64,000 nucleotides of DNA from assembly GCA_023105745.1 (NCBI GenBank), contig JALGQZ010000002.1:74751285-74815284 (forward strand), read 5' to 3'. The DNA is from Austropuccinia psidii (Eukaryota; Basidiomycota; Pucciniomycetes; Pucciniales; Sphaerophragmiaceae). The position numbers and the translations under genes are program-made. Below the pieces are notes generated by a model. The model did no database searches and had not been told where the DNA came from. It worked only from the letters and a program-made list of their open reading frames with translations. Within the stretch, counting starts at the first letter, position 1. Each line of letters begins with the position of its first letter. Below, piece by piece: positions 31,049 to 43,255 of the stretch.

Positions 31049-32959
31049 TGTGAGCCTTGAGGTATATTTTACATACCCAAATAGGCCACAATTATTTTAA
31101 AAATAGATTCTGAACTATGCATAACCCATAAGTAATGCATATATTCAAAATTCATCATTTTTGATTTCAGAAAAGATGAATAACGTTTTATTGAGTAAGT
31201 AAATCCATGGATTTAAGGCCATATTTGGATTCAACATCAAACTTCACCTAGGGTAGCTCCATCAAGTGAATAAGCTCAAATAAACTCTTTGAGGTGGTAT
31301 TATGGAAAATAATTCAATACCAGATAAAAGATCCGTGAAGATTTTTGTTTTTCTCTATTTCACGCCAAGATAATGGGAATGTGAGAAATCCCATGTTACA
31401 TACACACTAAAAATAGTGTTATGCATGTTTTGAGAACTTAATATTATGATATTCTTACATGCACGTTTGGTACACCTGTGGTGGATATCTCACTTTAAAC
31501 TTAAAATTCTATGTTGACGTAAAAAATAGGCAAGGGGGACAAAAGACATCAAAGAGAGCCAGGGTATCCAACTTCTGAGGCCTCTGAGGCGTGGACAGCT
31601 CCACAGCTTGGATCCATGACTGATCTTGGCCGAACTAGTAGACTAAAACCCTTTGGGAACATGGTTATTGTTTTACAACTACAGTAAATTATAAGAAAGT
31701 AGCAAATAACCTGCTATTTTGACGTGCCAAGGAGGTAAAGAGCAGCTTAGACTCCTGTAACCATGTCAATTCTTAATTACTGACCATGGATAAATCCCAA
31801 AAGAGTAATTAAAACTCTTTTTGGACTAGTATCCATTGATTTACCTCATAGCAACCACCCATACACTGCTATTTGCAATTCTATGTAGAATTGAGGTAAA
31901 AACATCAAAAATTCATTAAAAATACAATTCTTAATTAATCTTTCTAAAATTTCAGGACCAATTAAAAACTGTATACTTCATATAAAAACCAAAAAAGAAT
32001 TATATTTTTATATGTAAAATTAAAAGTTTTACTTCCAGTCTATCTTTGATGATTCCACGTGAAACACAGAATCTTTAAAAATTTACAGAAAATACATTCT
32101 GTGATGAAATTTCCAATAACATCGATAGCTTTGAGAAATCAATTATTATTTTTGAATAAAAGAATATTTAAAGTTCTTACTCCTTTTATTCTTAACCATA
32201 AATGGGTTTGTAGTCACGTAAAAGCCTCAATGAAGTAATTATGACAATCTTACGTCACAACAAATGATGCGATCAATAATCCAAAAGGGTTTATTGTTTT
32301 CTTACTCACTGGCTTCTCAGTGTGCTCCATGGACTGCCTCTGTGAGCTGTCTTAGACTTAAAAGAGGCTTCCTCTTGCTGTCTTTTTTCCAAATCATCAC
32401 ATTATTCTATTATACCTTTATTACCAAACAAGTAGGCATTAGTTAAAGCTACTTCTTGAATGTTTTATTCTTTCAGAAATCACTCAGAAAGACTTGAAAT
32501 AATAGAAATCAACTATCATTTGTTCTAATACTGTCATAAATCAATTTTGAGCCATTAAATCCACGATTCCACGTCAAATTTCTCTACTATTATCTTCTAA
32601 AAGGTTTATTGGATTAATAGTGAGTAATTTATCTCAATTCTTCAACTTTCTCTCTAGTAATAGTTTTCTTCAAGAATTATCTTTATAATTATTCTTGTAA
32701 AAGATAATTATATATTAAAGTAATTTTATTATTTTAATGAAAGAAGTTTTTATTATTAAATTCTTCTTGTAATTGATTCTTGTAGACAACTACTGCTTAC
32801 TGTTATATTCACTAGTAGTGTATAACACATAAAAGAAATAATTCTTCAATTATTTAATTGTGGTTATAATAATTCTTTTATTATTATATTTCATAAGAAC
32901 AGTCATATTACTGTTGATTAATAGTAATATTATCAACAGTTTCATAGAAAGATCTTACA
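31049..32959 (+). mobile_element. C 3' LTR, inserted into the B2 gag gene
   Basis: 1,911 bp, from TGTGAGCCTTGAGG to GATCTTACA. The next bases are ATGGT, the likely right half of the target duplication. The downstream sequence is the B2 gag frame on the opposite strand. The left end of C is lost, so the duplication cannot be confirmed. Confidence 0.8.
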
Positions 32960-34657
32960 ATGGTCTTGTATCATTTTGTTATACCATTTCTTTGCTGATT
33001 TGGTAAACAATTAGTGTAATCTGGAAATTATGTATTCATCTAGTATGTTAAATTCTTCTTTAAGCATATCAACTGTTATCATAAATTCCATATGATTATA
33101 TTCTCCTTCACCACTGAGGGTTGGCCATTCCTCTAATCTTGGAATGTCTTTAAGATTGCAAGTAGTTTCCACTTCTGCATTAATTGAGATTGTATGGTGT
33201 AAATCATTATTCAAGCTTAGCACATTTCTGTCAAGAATTGGTGTAGACTGTCTTGGCAAATCATTATTCAGTGATGTATTATTAATACTTTATTTAATAT
33301 CTTCTTTCAATTAAAGTCTTGCTTTATCACATTTTTCCAATTGTTCTTGGAAAAGAGCTGCATTGTGCCCAGTTGAGTTTTCCAAGTTTTGAACTTGTAT
33401 TCTTAATTCTTTTAACTGTCTAGTTATAAAATAAATATAGCTGTCATCTTGTTGATAGAGTAAGGTAACCTTAGACTCAATTATTGCAAAAAATTGCGCC
33501 AAAGACAAAATATTGTCTTTATTAACATTTTCAACACCAAAAATGGTCTTTTGTGATTTTTTTACTTGTAGTATCTCATTACCCAGCTTTTTTTTGATAT
33601 ATTAAAATGTTTTAAGCTTTTTTATAATTTCTTTATTACAAGTTTCAATTTGGTTTACAAACTTTACAAGATTTACTTATTTGGAAAAGATTGGTTCAAT
33701 CTTTCCTCTTCCTTGTTTTTGAATTCCATCAGAATTTTTGCCATATTGAACAAATTGTCCATGGATGTCTTCTCTTTCTTGGAAATCCTGTAATTCTGCG
33801 GGTAAGGCTTGTTCCACTTGGGCTTTGCCTTTCCCTTTGCCTTTTGCTTGCCATTCTGGTTGGTCTTTGAGGTTTGCTTGGGTTTGTTTGGCACTTTTTG
33901 AGGCATATTTTCCTTGTGGAGGCTTGGGGAGCTTCGACTGGGCTGTCTTCCTTGCCTTGGTCCAACTTCTTCTTCTGGTCCTCTGATAACATGCTTTGGT
34001 TCTTCAACCAAGCTTTTATCTGTTGGACTTGTCCTTTGGAGGAAATGGGTGTCCAACAATTCAGAGGTTCCTCTGTCTTTTTTGGCCCCATGAACTTCTT
34101 CACTTAAAGATATGAGTTCATGGTGCCTATCCAAAGACTTGGGAGAAGTTCCCACTGTTGCTGTTTTGCTGCCATAAACCAGCTCTTGTACTGAGACTGG
34201 TATATCTCTATTGTTTCCTGTTGAAAGTGATTCAGGTCTGGAAACAGCGATAGAAGTTATTTCAGCTTCTGGACTCTCAATAAGAGTTTCAAAGTCGCTG
34301 GCTAATGTTTGGGAACTGGTGGAAATTCTGGCATCCTCCATTTGTGCCTCTCCTCTGGGTTGAAATTCTTGTCTTTTGGATTTATGACTTGAATATCCTG
34401 GTGTAGCTCCATTTGCTTTGATGTAGTAGTTACTTCCACTTCTAGCAGGATTCATTTCACATCAAGATAAAGTAATTAAGACTAAGAAATGGATTGAATT
34501 CACCTGCTGAACCTTTAAAGGGTTCTTTGGTAATTGAACCCCTGGGTGCTGGGCTAGTTTGAATTTCAATACTAGACTCTGAGGCTTCAGATTCTGAAGA
34601 ACTTTCTCTGATCAATGACACTAGAGAAAAAAAAATAGAAGTTATTTTATCAAACAA
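32960..34657 (-). pseudogene. B2 gag-like polyprotein, broken and truncated
   Basis: Minus-strand open pieces: 34657-34457 (Ser/Glu-rich), 34455-33673 (260 codons, Lys/Pro/Ser-rich with 'KGKAKPKWNKPYPQNYR'), 33508-33311 (probable coiled coil, 'LKELRIQVQNLENS') and 33259 to the break at 32960. The last piece carries a capsid-like block 'DIPRLEEWPTLSGEGEYNH', then after a stop 'AKKWYNKM'. The pieces lie in different frames. They follow the 5' LTR and primer site of the same element, which fits gag. Coding is cut off by the C LTR. The capsid-like block resembles the A3 one ('WPKLAGTGEYDHMEL'), so families A and B are related. Confidence 0.7.
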
Positions 34658-35169
34658 TAAAAATAACTTATAAACTCAACTTGTTGGATAAAGTTGTTTT
34701 ATTGTAATTTATGGCAGATTATGTCAAAAAATGAACAAAAATGTCTAAGATTGAAGAAAAAAATGTTTTTAGTAAAGACTTTTAATTTTGTAATTTTTTA
34801 TTTGATTTTATATCTTCTTTTAAAAAAAATAATAATTGTGCAATTAATAAGTTATTAATCAAAATTTTATTATTACTTGCTTCATACTAGAATAACTCAA
34901 ATCATAAATTTCAAGTCTGTGATGTGAAAAAGCCACTAGTTAGACCAAAGAAATTTATTCCAATTCACTCAATAGTATATTGTTTCAAACAATATTCTTA
35001 AGAAAAAAATAACTTGCTTAATATTATGAATATTATTGATAAGGGATAAGTCCCAAAAAAGCCAATATTAAAGTAAATATGGCAGTTTTACGTCAAACAA
35101 CAGTGAAATAAGGTCTAGAATATGATTTATGTCCCAAAAATTGGTTAAAATCACTGCCAGGCCCCCAAA
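34658..35169 (-). other. B2 leader with tRNA-type primer-binding site
   Basis: AT-rich leader. Next to the LTR, on the minus strand, are TT and then TGGGGGCCTGGCAGTG (35167-35152), a plausible complement of a tRNA 3' end (CCA). The same TGGGGGCCTGG follows the A3 LTR (37610-37620). Confidence 0.6.
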
Positions 35170-37327
35170 TGTAAGGTTTTTCTATGAAACTCTTGATAAT
35201 AGTAACAATGTCAAGAGTACCATGACTGTCCTTTGTAGAAAAATATAATATAATCAAATATTATAAGCACAAATTTAAATATAACTATTAAAGATAATTA
35301 TAAAAAAACCAAATTCAATTATTATTAAATAATAATAAAAAATATAATAATTATAATAAATTCTGATTATTCTATTATTGTTATAGTCACTGACAATTAT
35401 AACAATGATAAGTGTAAAGCTCTCAATGAGACAATTACACATGGAAAATATAAATATTTAACCACTTATAAGTAATATATAAATATTTTTTATGAAAGAA
35501 TTATAACACACACTGTGCAGAAATATTTCTTATAGAAAATATTCTATATAAAAAAACTAATAATAGATAAAAAAGATATAAAATTTAGAGAAAGCTTACT
35601 CATATCATTTATTCAATACAATTGAAACAACAACAGTTATTATATTGAATTATAGTTATAAGTCAAAAAAACGCCAAAAATCAATATTTTGAAGGATAAA
35701 CCAGCTTTTTATAATAAAAAATATGATTAAAGAGTTTTCAAGAGGAATTTGTGGATTTTAAAAGATATTTCAAAGATAATAATTTTATAAAATGAAATAT
35801 ATTATAGATGATTACAACAATAATCCAATTTGTACAATTTCAATTCTTTAATTTAAGACTTATAAAGAATAAAATAATTAAGAAATACTTTAATAATAAG
35901 ATTTTATATATAATGAAACTTTACCTGTTTAAATGTCTAATATGATTGGATTGATAGTTGATAAATGGACAAAAACAGTGATGAAAAGACTCTTTTTATG
36001 TCTACAGAAAAGCTCTCATGATTCATAATGAATATAGAGGGCGCTCTCAGGTCAAAACTGAAAAACCATTATTAAAAATCAGGTTCTTAACTTAAGGTCA
36101 CTTATTTTTAATTCCAATCAAAAGTTACCAGTGTGATTCTGAACTCCAAGTGACTTTAATCCTCATTTAAGTTAATTATTTGAAGCTTTAATATGAAATA
36201 AGCTATTTATATTAAAGTTCATCACATGAACAGCTTAAAAATAAAGTTTAATGCAGAAATCTCTTAAACTCAATACTTAATTAATCTTTAAACAAATCTT
36301 AATTTTCTTTAAGTAGAATTAAAAGAGTAAATTTCCAGGCTAATTACCCAGGAAGTCTGTTTATAAAAGATATTCAGAATTCAATTTTTATATAGATAAT
36401 ATTAAATTGTAAGCTTTGTTCAAATTTCAAGCAAATCCATCAAGAATTTGATTTTTAATCAATTTTTGAAGTTATTGCTGTTTTTCCATGTAAAATAGCA
36501 ATACACACTAAACCTTAACTTTTGATAAGGTTTTAATGCTTGTAGGTTTGAATTTTTAAGCTTATTTTTGCTGTGACAGGTCTCAAAACTTTAATTTCAA
36601 GCCTGCATATTGGGATTTACCCTTTGACAGCTTGAAATTCCTGTCCAAATTGGGATAAAACCAGTTTAAACTTTAACGTTGGATCAAAGTCCAATCTTAG
36701 AGTTGAAATAAGGTTGAAAATCCTCCAATACAGGTGAAAAACCTTAATTGAAGCCTTGTAGATCCAAAAAGTTGGGTACCCCAGCTCTGTTAGGTCTTTT
36801 TCCTTTGTCCCACCTTTTTGCATGTATTTTGCCCCTTTATTCATTTAAAGCCATACTATGGCCTTACACGCCTCTAAATTGAGCTCACGCAGTATTTACA
36901 TTCTGCATGGCAAATCCTAAGCCGATTCAGCAAATATACACAACACCTCAATTTTAACTGAAATTTTGGTAAGTTTGCATAAGCCTTATGCAACTTTAAA
37001 TTGAATCTTGTTTAAGCTTAAATTTAACAATTTTTAAAAAAAAATTAAAAACGTTAGATTAGTACTGTGAGATTCTTAAGTCTTCTAATAGCATAGTAAA
37101 AAAGCCTTTTTGGGTATAACACCCTATGGGTGTGCCCTAGGTCATTTTTGGTGTAGAATCTAAAAATGACAAAACATTTATATCTTTGTTATCCAAAACA
37201 ATTTATACTTATTTTTTGTTATTTTTTATTTTGAATTCAATTGAAAAGTCTGTTGAAGACTAAATCAGCTGAATATAAAATCATTTGTGGCCTTATGGGT
37301 ATCTTATACATACCTCACAGGCTCACA
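35170..37327 (-). mobile_element. B2 5' LTR (family B), 2,158 bp
   Basis: Reads on the minus strand from TGTGAGCCTGTGAGG (37327) to AACCTTACA (35170). It matches solo LTR B1 (15575-17765) throughout in reverse orientation. It is inserted into the family-A LTR of A3 (flank ACAAC at 37328). The other end of B2 is lost. Confidence 0.88.
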
Positions 37328-37620
37328 ACAACTGTCAAAAACATTTATACTCTTGGAAAATAACCAGGTTATACTTTGAAATTAGGTATTGTAGTGCTTC
37401 TTATAGTAATCCAGCTGGTAAGACTGCACCCAGGGCTTTCAGCAGTGCTCACCACCACTATTATACAATAGTAAAGCCCTTTTATCATGATTACAACCCT
37501 TATTATTATCAATCAAACTGTTTTAAAAACTATTTTCACCATGTCACAGTCATAGTTAAAGCTTGTAAACACTATTATACACCTTTATCATACACTCAGC
37601 CTGAAAATTTGGGGGCCTGG
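37328..37620 (+). mobile_element. A3 5' LTR remnant and primer-binding site
   Basis: The last ~275 bp of a family-A LTR ('CACCCAGGGCTTTCAGCAG', 'CACCACTATTATAC', 'AGTAAAGCCCTTTTA') ends near 37603 in CAGCCTGA, a decayed CTGACA. TGGGGGCCTGG (37610-37620) follows as the primer site. The 5' part of the LTR was lost at the B2 insertion. Confidence 0.75.
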
Positions 37621-38169
37621 CCGTGTTTTTTTAACCTTTTGGACCTTATAAGTGAATTTTTCTCTTATTTTGCTTTATTCTGACAAATTGTTTTATCTTG
37701 TTAGGAATATTTTTTAATAAAAATATATATAATATATATCTTATATATATTTTTAATATGGTATATGTCATATACCACCATTAGTTATCTTTTTCAATCA
37801 TATTATTGTGTGGTTGATTATATTTCAATCACCACAACACCTATATTTTTGGTGTGTTCTACATATAAAAACACTTTCAGCCATCAATAAAGTTCTTTTT
37901 TAAATTAAAGAAGGGCACCTCTTACTGTAAAACCAATGGTTGAGGCATGGTTGGGTGTATTGCTAATTTAATTACCCCCTTACAATACCACTTTTATCAG
38001 ATTATACTTGCTAGTTACAAGTTATTCTGTGAGATACTGGAATAAAAACATTGTACCAGATATCTGTAAGCTGTATTTCTGACATGAAATTGTTAATTCA
38101 ATTACACTGTCATTATACAAGGCAAACAGCATTTTAAGAAGTCTTAACTGACATTAAGCCCTCTTTTTG
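37621..38169 (+). other. A3 leader
   Basis: About 550 bp of AT-rich noncoding sequence between primer site and gag relic. No gene seen. Confidence 0.5.
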
Positions 38170-41100
38170 TGTTTGATTCAGTGGAAGAAAACTACATACC
38201 ACTGGAGACCCAGTCACAGGCCAACACAACAGTGACACCCTCAGAACCATAGGGCAGCAAGGGCAAGCAAAAGAGGCACAGTGAAGGCCTGATCACAGCA
38301 AAAAAAGTGGACACCCATTGCCACTCAGAGGAATATAAAGCCACAAAACTCTGCTTCAATACAAGGTAAACCAACGTTAACCACTTGTACAGGGAAGATT
38401 ACCATAATTACCCAGTTGTAACCTTCAAAGGTAAATTTCCAAAATCAGCAGACAATGAATTTGTACAAGGAACAGTCAAAGGTAAATACCCTAAGAACAT
38501 AAAGTTTTTGACTTCTTGCAAACACTGATATGTCACCTGTACACCTCAGAAACCTTGGCTTCCAAAGGAACCAACCACAGGACATAGAAGGCTTGTCCAG
38601 AACCAGAAGACCTGGAAGAGGACACCTTGCACACACTGGTGGATGGCAAGATACTGAGGGAAATCATACCCACCCTGGCATTTGCTTTCCAATTCAACAG
38701 GAACCTCAAACCACAGGACTGGAAAGATATGGATCAAGTTCTTCAGCTCCACCAACTCCTCAAGGATTTATTTCAATGGAGTACGGACAACAAGAGGTTC
38801 AACCTGGCATGCCACTTTGCAGAACTTGGAGCCAGTTTCCAGAAGATTTGTCTCAAAGAGATAGACGTCAGAGACCTTATGATAATCACCAAAGGTTGGA
38901 ATCCCACCAAGAAGTTCAGACTCCTGGAGGTGAGGGAAAATAGGATAAGAGAGAATCAAGCCACTATCCAAGCTATAGAAGAACAGCTGACCCAAACAGG
39001 GCATACTCATATTCCTTCAGGCTAAAAAGGAGCAGGCCAAATCAGCTTTCCAATGGCTTCACACCATTCATAAACCAACAAATCAGTGGCCAAGAGTCAC
39101 CATTCTTCACAATCCCAGGAATTTTCGAGGAGAAGACAAGGATACAAGTGCAAAAACAAGACCAACTTCAGCCAGAGGAAGAAAACGTCAGACCCAATGA
39201 TCCAGAAGCTGTTAGATTTGGTGAAAGAAGTGCACAAGAACCAGAAATAGCTGTAAATAACTCTATAATCAGTAGTCCTATCAATAGAAATATGACCACC
39301 ACTCAGATTGAACATAATGTTGTCACACCCGAGAGTAACTTAAAGGGTGATAAACTGTGGTTACAAATGTCCCAATATGCTGAGTAAATTCAAAAGCAGT
39401 TTTCAGAACGTGAAGCAAGCTATGATAGGATGAAAATATTGGCAGCCTCCATGGACAAAATGTTTAAGAACCTTCAAGAAGGACATTCTCAATTGAGCAA
39501 AGCCCCTGAAGAAACCAACAAAAGACTGAATCTAGTCATTGAAAAACAACACCACATCAAAAGGGACAGGGATTGTCTGGATCAAGACATAAACAAACTG
39601 TTTAATTTCTACCATATCATGAAGCCCCAACCACAAGGCCATGTTATGGATAATCCATATCACCAAGATGACATCAAACCAGATGCCATGTTGATGAATA
39701 AGGCAAGATCTCCATCATATAACCAGGATGGATATAATATGTATTATTCAGAAAAGGAAGCCTTGAAACAGCTTCCTGAGGCCTCAATCTGGCCCAAATT
39801 AGCTGGAACAGGAGAATATGATCATATGGAACTCATTTATTATATTGATGGTCTCTTCATTGATGTACCAAGCATACCAGACTACTGGATTACTGCTAGA
39901 CTTGATACAGCATTCAAAGGACATGCTAGTATATGGTACACATAAATGAAGTAAATCCATGGCAGAAGAAACTGGCCATGGTGGAAGAGTCAGATCATCC
40001 AGAAGGACAGAAATGGTACTTGGATATGGCAAAATGCCATGTCATTTTAAAATGACAAGTACTCTGTGGACAAAGATCCATATGAGGGGTGTCTCAGACA
40101 GTCTAAAATACTTAAAGCCATTGATCCTCAAATGAACATTCAGATGAGGAATCATAAATCCTGACACAAATGCCAGGAGAGCTAGAGCATTCAGTGAAAT
40201 GCAGATTCAAACACAATTTCACTCTAAATGACATTGCAGATACCTTACAATATGTAAGGAAAAGAGCTAATATGGGGAAAAACACCCCATATAAAAGCAG
40301 TGGTTTAAAAGAGACACAAACTTTCAGGGTGTAGTTTAAAGACAAACCCAGAGAAAGGGTGGCAGAAGTAGCAAAGAAGAAAACTTTTTGTCACAACTTT
40401 GGTTCAAAAGACCACTATGCCAACAACTGTGCAAAGTCAAAGAATACAGTCTATGCCTTTGAGAAAGTCCCAGAAGAGGATTGCCCAACAGAGGATTCTT
40501 AATCAGACTCCATGGGGGATGCCATCAGAGAACAATCTGATGATCACCAAGACCCAAGAGAAGAATTCCTAGTGCAATATCAAGAGGAAACCCCACTAGA
40601 AATCCAGGACATACAGCTGGAAGCAGGCATGTCACAAGACACTGCCAACAAAAACTTGTGCAAACACACACAAGATGCACAAACATTCCTGGTCACACCA
40701 ACTAAAGGAATGGAATATATACATGGGACAGCCACAAAAAATGACTGTTTGTATTGATAATTATCAACATCAATTGATCATTAACAGTGGAGCACACTTC
40801 TCCATAGTGGCCAGAAATTATCTGGACAACAACTTCCCAAACTCGGAAAACCAGCTCTTTCCCACAAAGCAAAAGAACTTCAAGAGTGCATCAGGGAAGA
40901 TGACTTCCAATGAGACAATCATCAAAGAGATAACTATACCCCATAGGAAAGGTAATATATGACTTAACCCAGAGTTTGTTGTGCTTGATGATGCCCACAT
41001 CCAAGGGTTTTTGCTGGGAACAGATTACCACACAATGTATGGCATAGATATTTACAATAGTAAAAACAGGCACATTACCATTGGCACCAAAAAGGAAAAG

Positions 41101-41501
41101 GAATTTTCACTTTATATATACCAAATATCTTCCCAAGATCCTCTTGAAGAACTACTTAATGAATTCAGAGAGGGACAGTTTAGCACTACCCTCACCAGTA
41201 AACAGAAACTAATTTTACTAAAAATTCTGAGAAATAATAGACCAGCATTTGCCATTGGTGAAGAACCATTAGGCAAGATTAGAGGCCATGATATAGAGAT
41301 ATATCTGGATGTGGAGGACCGTATCCACCCATGCTCAGGAGACCTCCTTACCCAGAAAGTCTGGAAACCAGGAAGGAAATTGAAAAACATATCAATTAAC
41401 TGCTGGACATGGATGTCATCAGAGAGATTGGACACAATGACATAGTGGGAATTACAACTCCTGTCTTGATCACCTGGCATGATGGCAAGTCTAGGCTGTG
41501 T
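38170..41501 (+). pseudogene. A3 gag, protease and start of RT (Ty3/gypsy family A), decayed
   Basis: Several frames carry the relic. 38627-39025 is helix-rich gag ('LREIIPTLAFAFQFNRNLK'), followed by a charged linker at 39148-39387. 39430-39945 has coiled coil plus the capsid-like 'WPKLAGTGEYDHMELIYY'. A zinc knuckle lies at 40389-40430, reading CHNFGSKDHYANNC, with the second Cys replaced by Phe. The protease motif reads 'IINSGAHFSIV' (Asn codon 40783-40785 instead of the catalytic Asp). Then come 'FLLGTDYHTMYGIDIYN' and the RT start ('AFAIGEEPLGKIRGHD' to 'TTPVLITWHDGKSRL'). It breaks at 41501, where the A2 LTR begins. Many frameshifts; not functional. Confidence 0.82.
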
Positions 41502-42886
41502 TGTCAGGTTGAGTCTATGTAGAAGTAGTAATTAGGCTATTTACAGATTTAACTGTGACTTTGACACGTGATAAAAGATTTTAAATAAAGATATTTATAG
41601 AGAATAAGGGTTTATAATAAAATTAAAAGGGATTTACTATTTTAAAATAGTGGTGGTGAGCTCTGTTGAAAGCCCTGGGTGCAGCTTTCCCTGTTGGATG
41701 ACAATAATTAAGATTATAATTATACCTGTTTTTTTTCCAAGAGTATAACTGTTTTTGACAGCTGTACTACATAGGAATTTAAGAGTAGGATGTGGAAAGC
41801 TTTTCTAACTGTGAAAAGCCCCCTTTTTATCCTGAAATGGGGTGGAAAGGCTGCTAGACCTTGCCACATAGAGGAAGTGAAGATTTCTTCACTCTCTGAG
41901 ACAAGCTTGTGGTTTTCAAAGACTTTTATAGCCTGTATTGGGCTCGGATGTGGTTTTGAAACCACATCTGGGCAGGTTTCACCAATACAGGGTGAAGGTT
42001 TTCATCTGGGGACCACATGGCCTTCTTCTGACGTGTATGACACGTAGAATGCTGTACAAAAACTGTATGGGACCCCAGTATTGACTGACCTATGAGGTAT
42101 TGAAGTATAAACATGCCTCTTCATCTGTTTGACACCTCATAACCATGGTTATGGGATATTATCCCATGAAAAGGCTGTATTGGCCAGAATGTGGGACTTT
42201 GACCTTAAAACAGCCATACCTTTCTCATTTTTTGAGATATCAACCTCAAAATTGGTTCAGTGTGTAGCCCTGTATGTGTTCTACACAATGATACCTTATT
42301 TGATATAGTTTTCATTAAATATGGCAAGTGTATCCCATGTACAAGGTATTTTGTACATATGCATGTTTTAGGCAAAAGCTGTGTTGGGCTTGTTTGCCCT
42401 ATAGCTTTTGTTCTAGTTGACATATGAGGAAATGAACAACACCATAAGATAGCCCTGATTGTGCACTTTCTAAAAAGACCCCACTTTAGGTATCTCACAC
42501 TAAGACTGTAGAAGTTAGATGAGAGGTGAATGTTTTGTTCACCCTTATTTGGCCTGAATTTGATCATAACCTATGTAATACTGGTGCTAGCTCAGTTTGG
42601 CTGGTACCATTAGATAGCCCTTACTTAAAGCTTCATTTTTCATACCCATTTGATTTGGTTAAGCCTCTTACTCTGTATTTCAGATGAGAGGTGAAAATTA
42701 TGGTTTATGCTCAGCAACAACTTTGAGCAGTAATAACTTTGTTATTCTTTGTCCTATGATGATGGGACTTGGATATTTGGAAGGAGTTACGTTTCCTCCT
42801 TCTTTTGTTACCTTTTGAGCTTATTTGGCTCAGCTCCATGTTTTGGTGGTATCTTGTCTATACCATTGATTTATGGTATTTGGCTC
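41502..42886 (-). mobile_element. A2 3' LTR (family A), minus strand, 5' end deleted
   Basis: Ends in CTCAACCTGACA (minus strand; 41502). Matches the solo LTR at 7283-8720 over nearly its whole length. The LTR start and the purine tract before it are missing: sequence passes from pol 3' UTR (GGCTTTTCTAGAG) straight to CCAAATACCATAAA. This is a deletion of roughly 60-70 bp relative to A1. Confidence 0.83.
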
Positions 42887-42899
42887 TAGAAAAGCCTCA

Positions 42900-43255
42900 T
42901 CATTGATGAGACTGTTCAGTCCTCCTAGAGGCTCTGAATATCCTCAAATGAAGGTTCCAATCTGGTATGACATCTTCTGCCAACCACTTGTCTTTATAAG
43001 CTGTCTAATTCTTGAATCTGACTAAGTACTGTCTCTGATCCTTACCATTAAGTCTGATCTTCCTGGTCTTGATGATTTTCTTCACTGGTCCAGGGGAATC
43101 CTCCACTTCCACTATTTCTGGTGGTGTGGAGTTCTTTCTCCTGGAGGGGAATTTATCCTTCTCTGTATGGAAGTATGGCTTGACTAAACTCACTGGAAAA
43201 GCTGGGTGTTTCCTGGAAAATTCCTCTGTGAGTTTGACTTCCACTGCATTTTTAA
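42900..43255 (-). pseudogene. A2 pol C-terminal fragment
   Basis: About 118 codons of the integrase C-terminal region, matching A1 ('AVEVKLTEEFSRKHPAFPV' to 'ASRRTEQSHQ', TGA at 42902-42900). One TAG lies near 43005. It stops matching at about 43252, where relic D begins. Confidence 0.85.
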
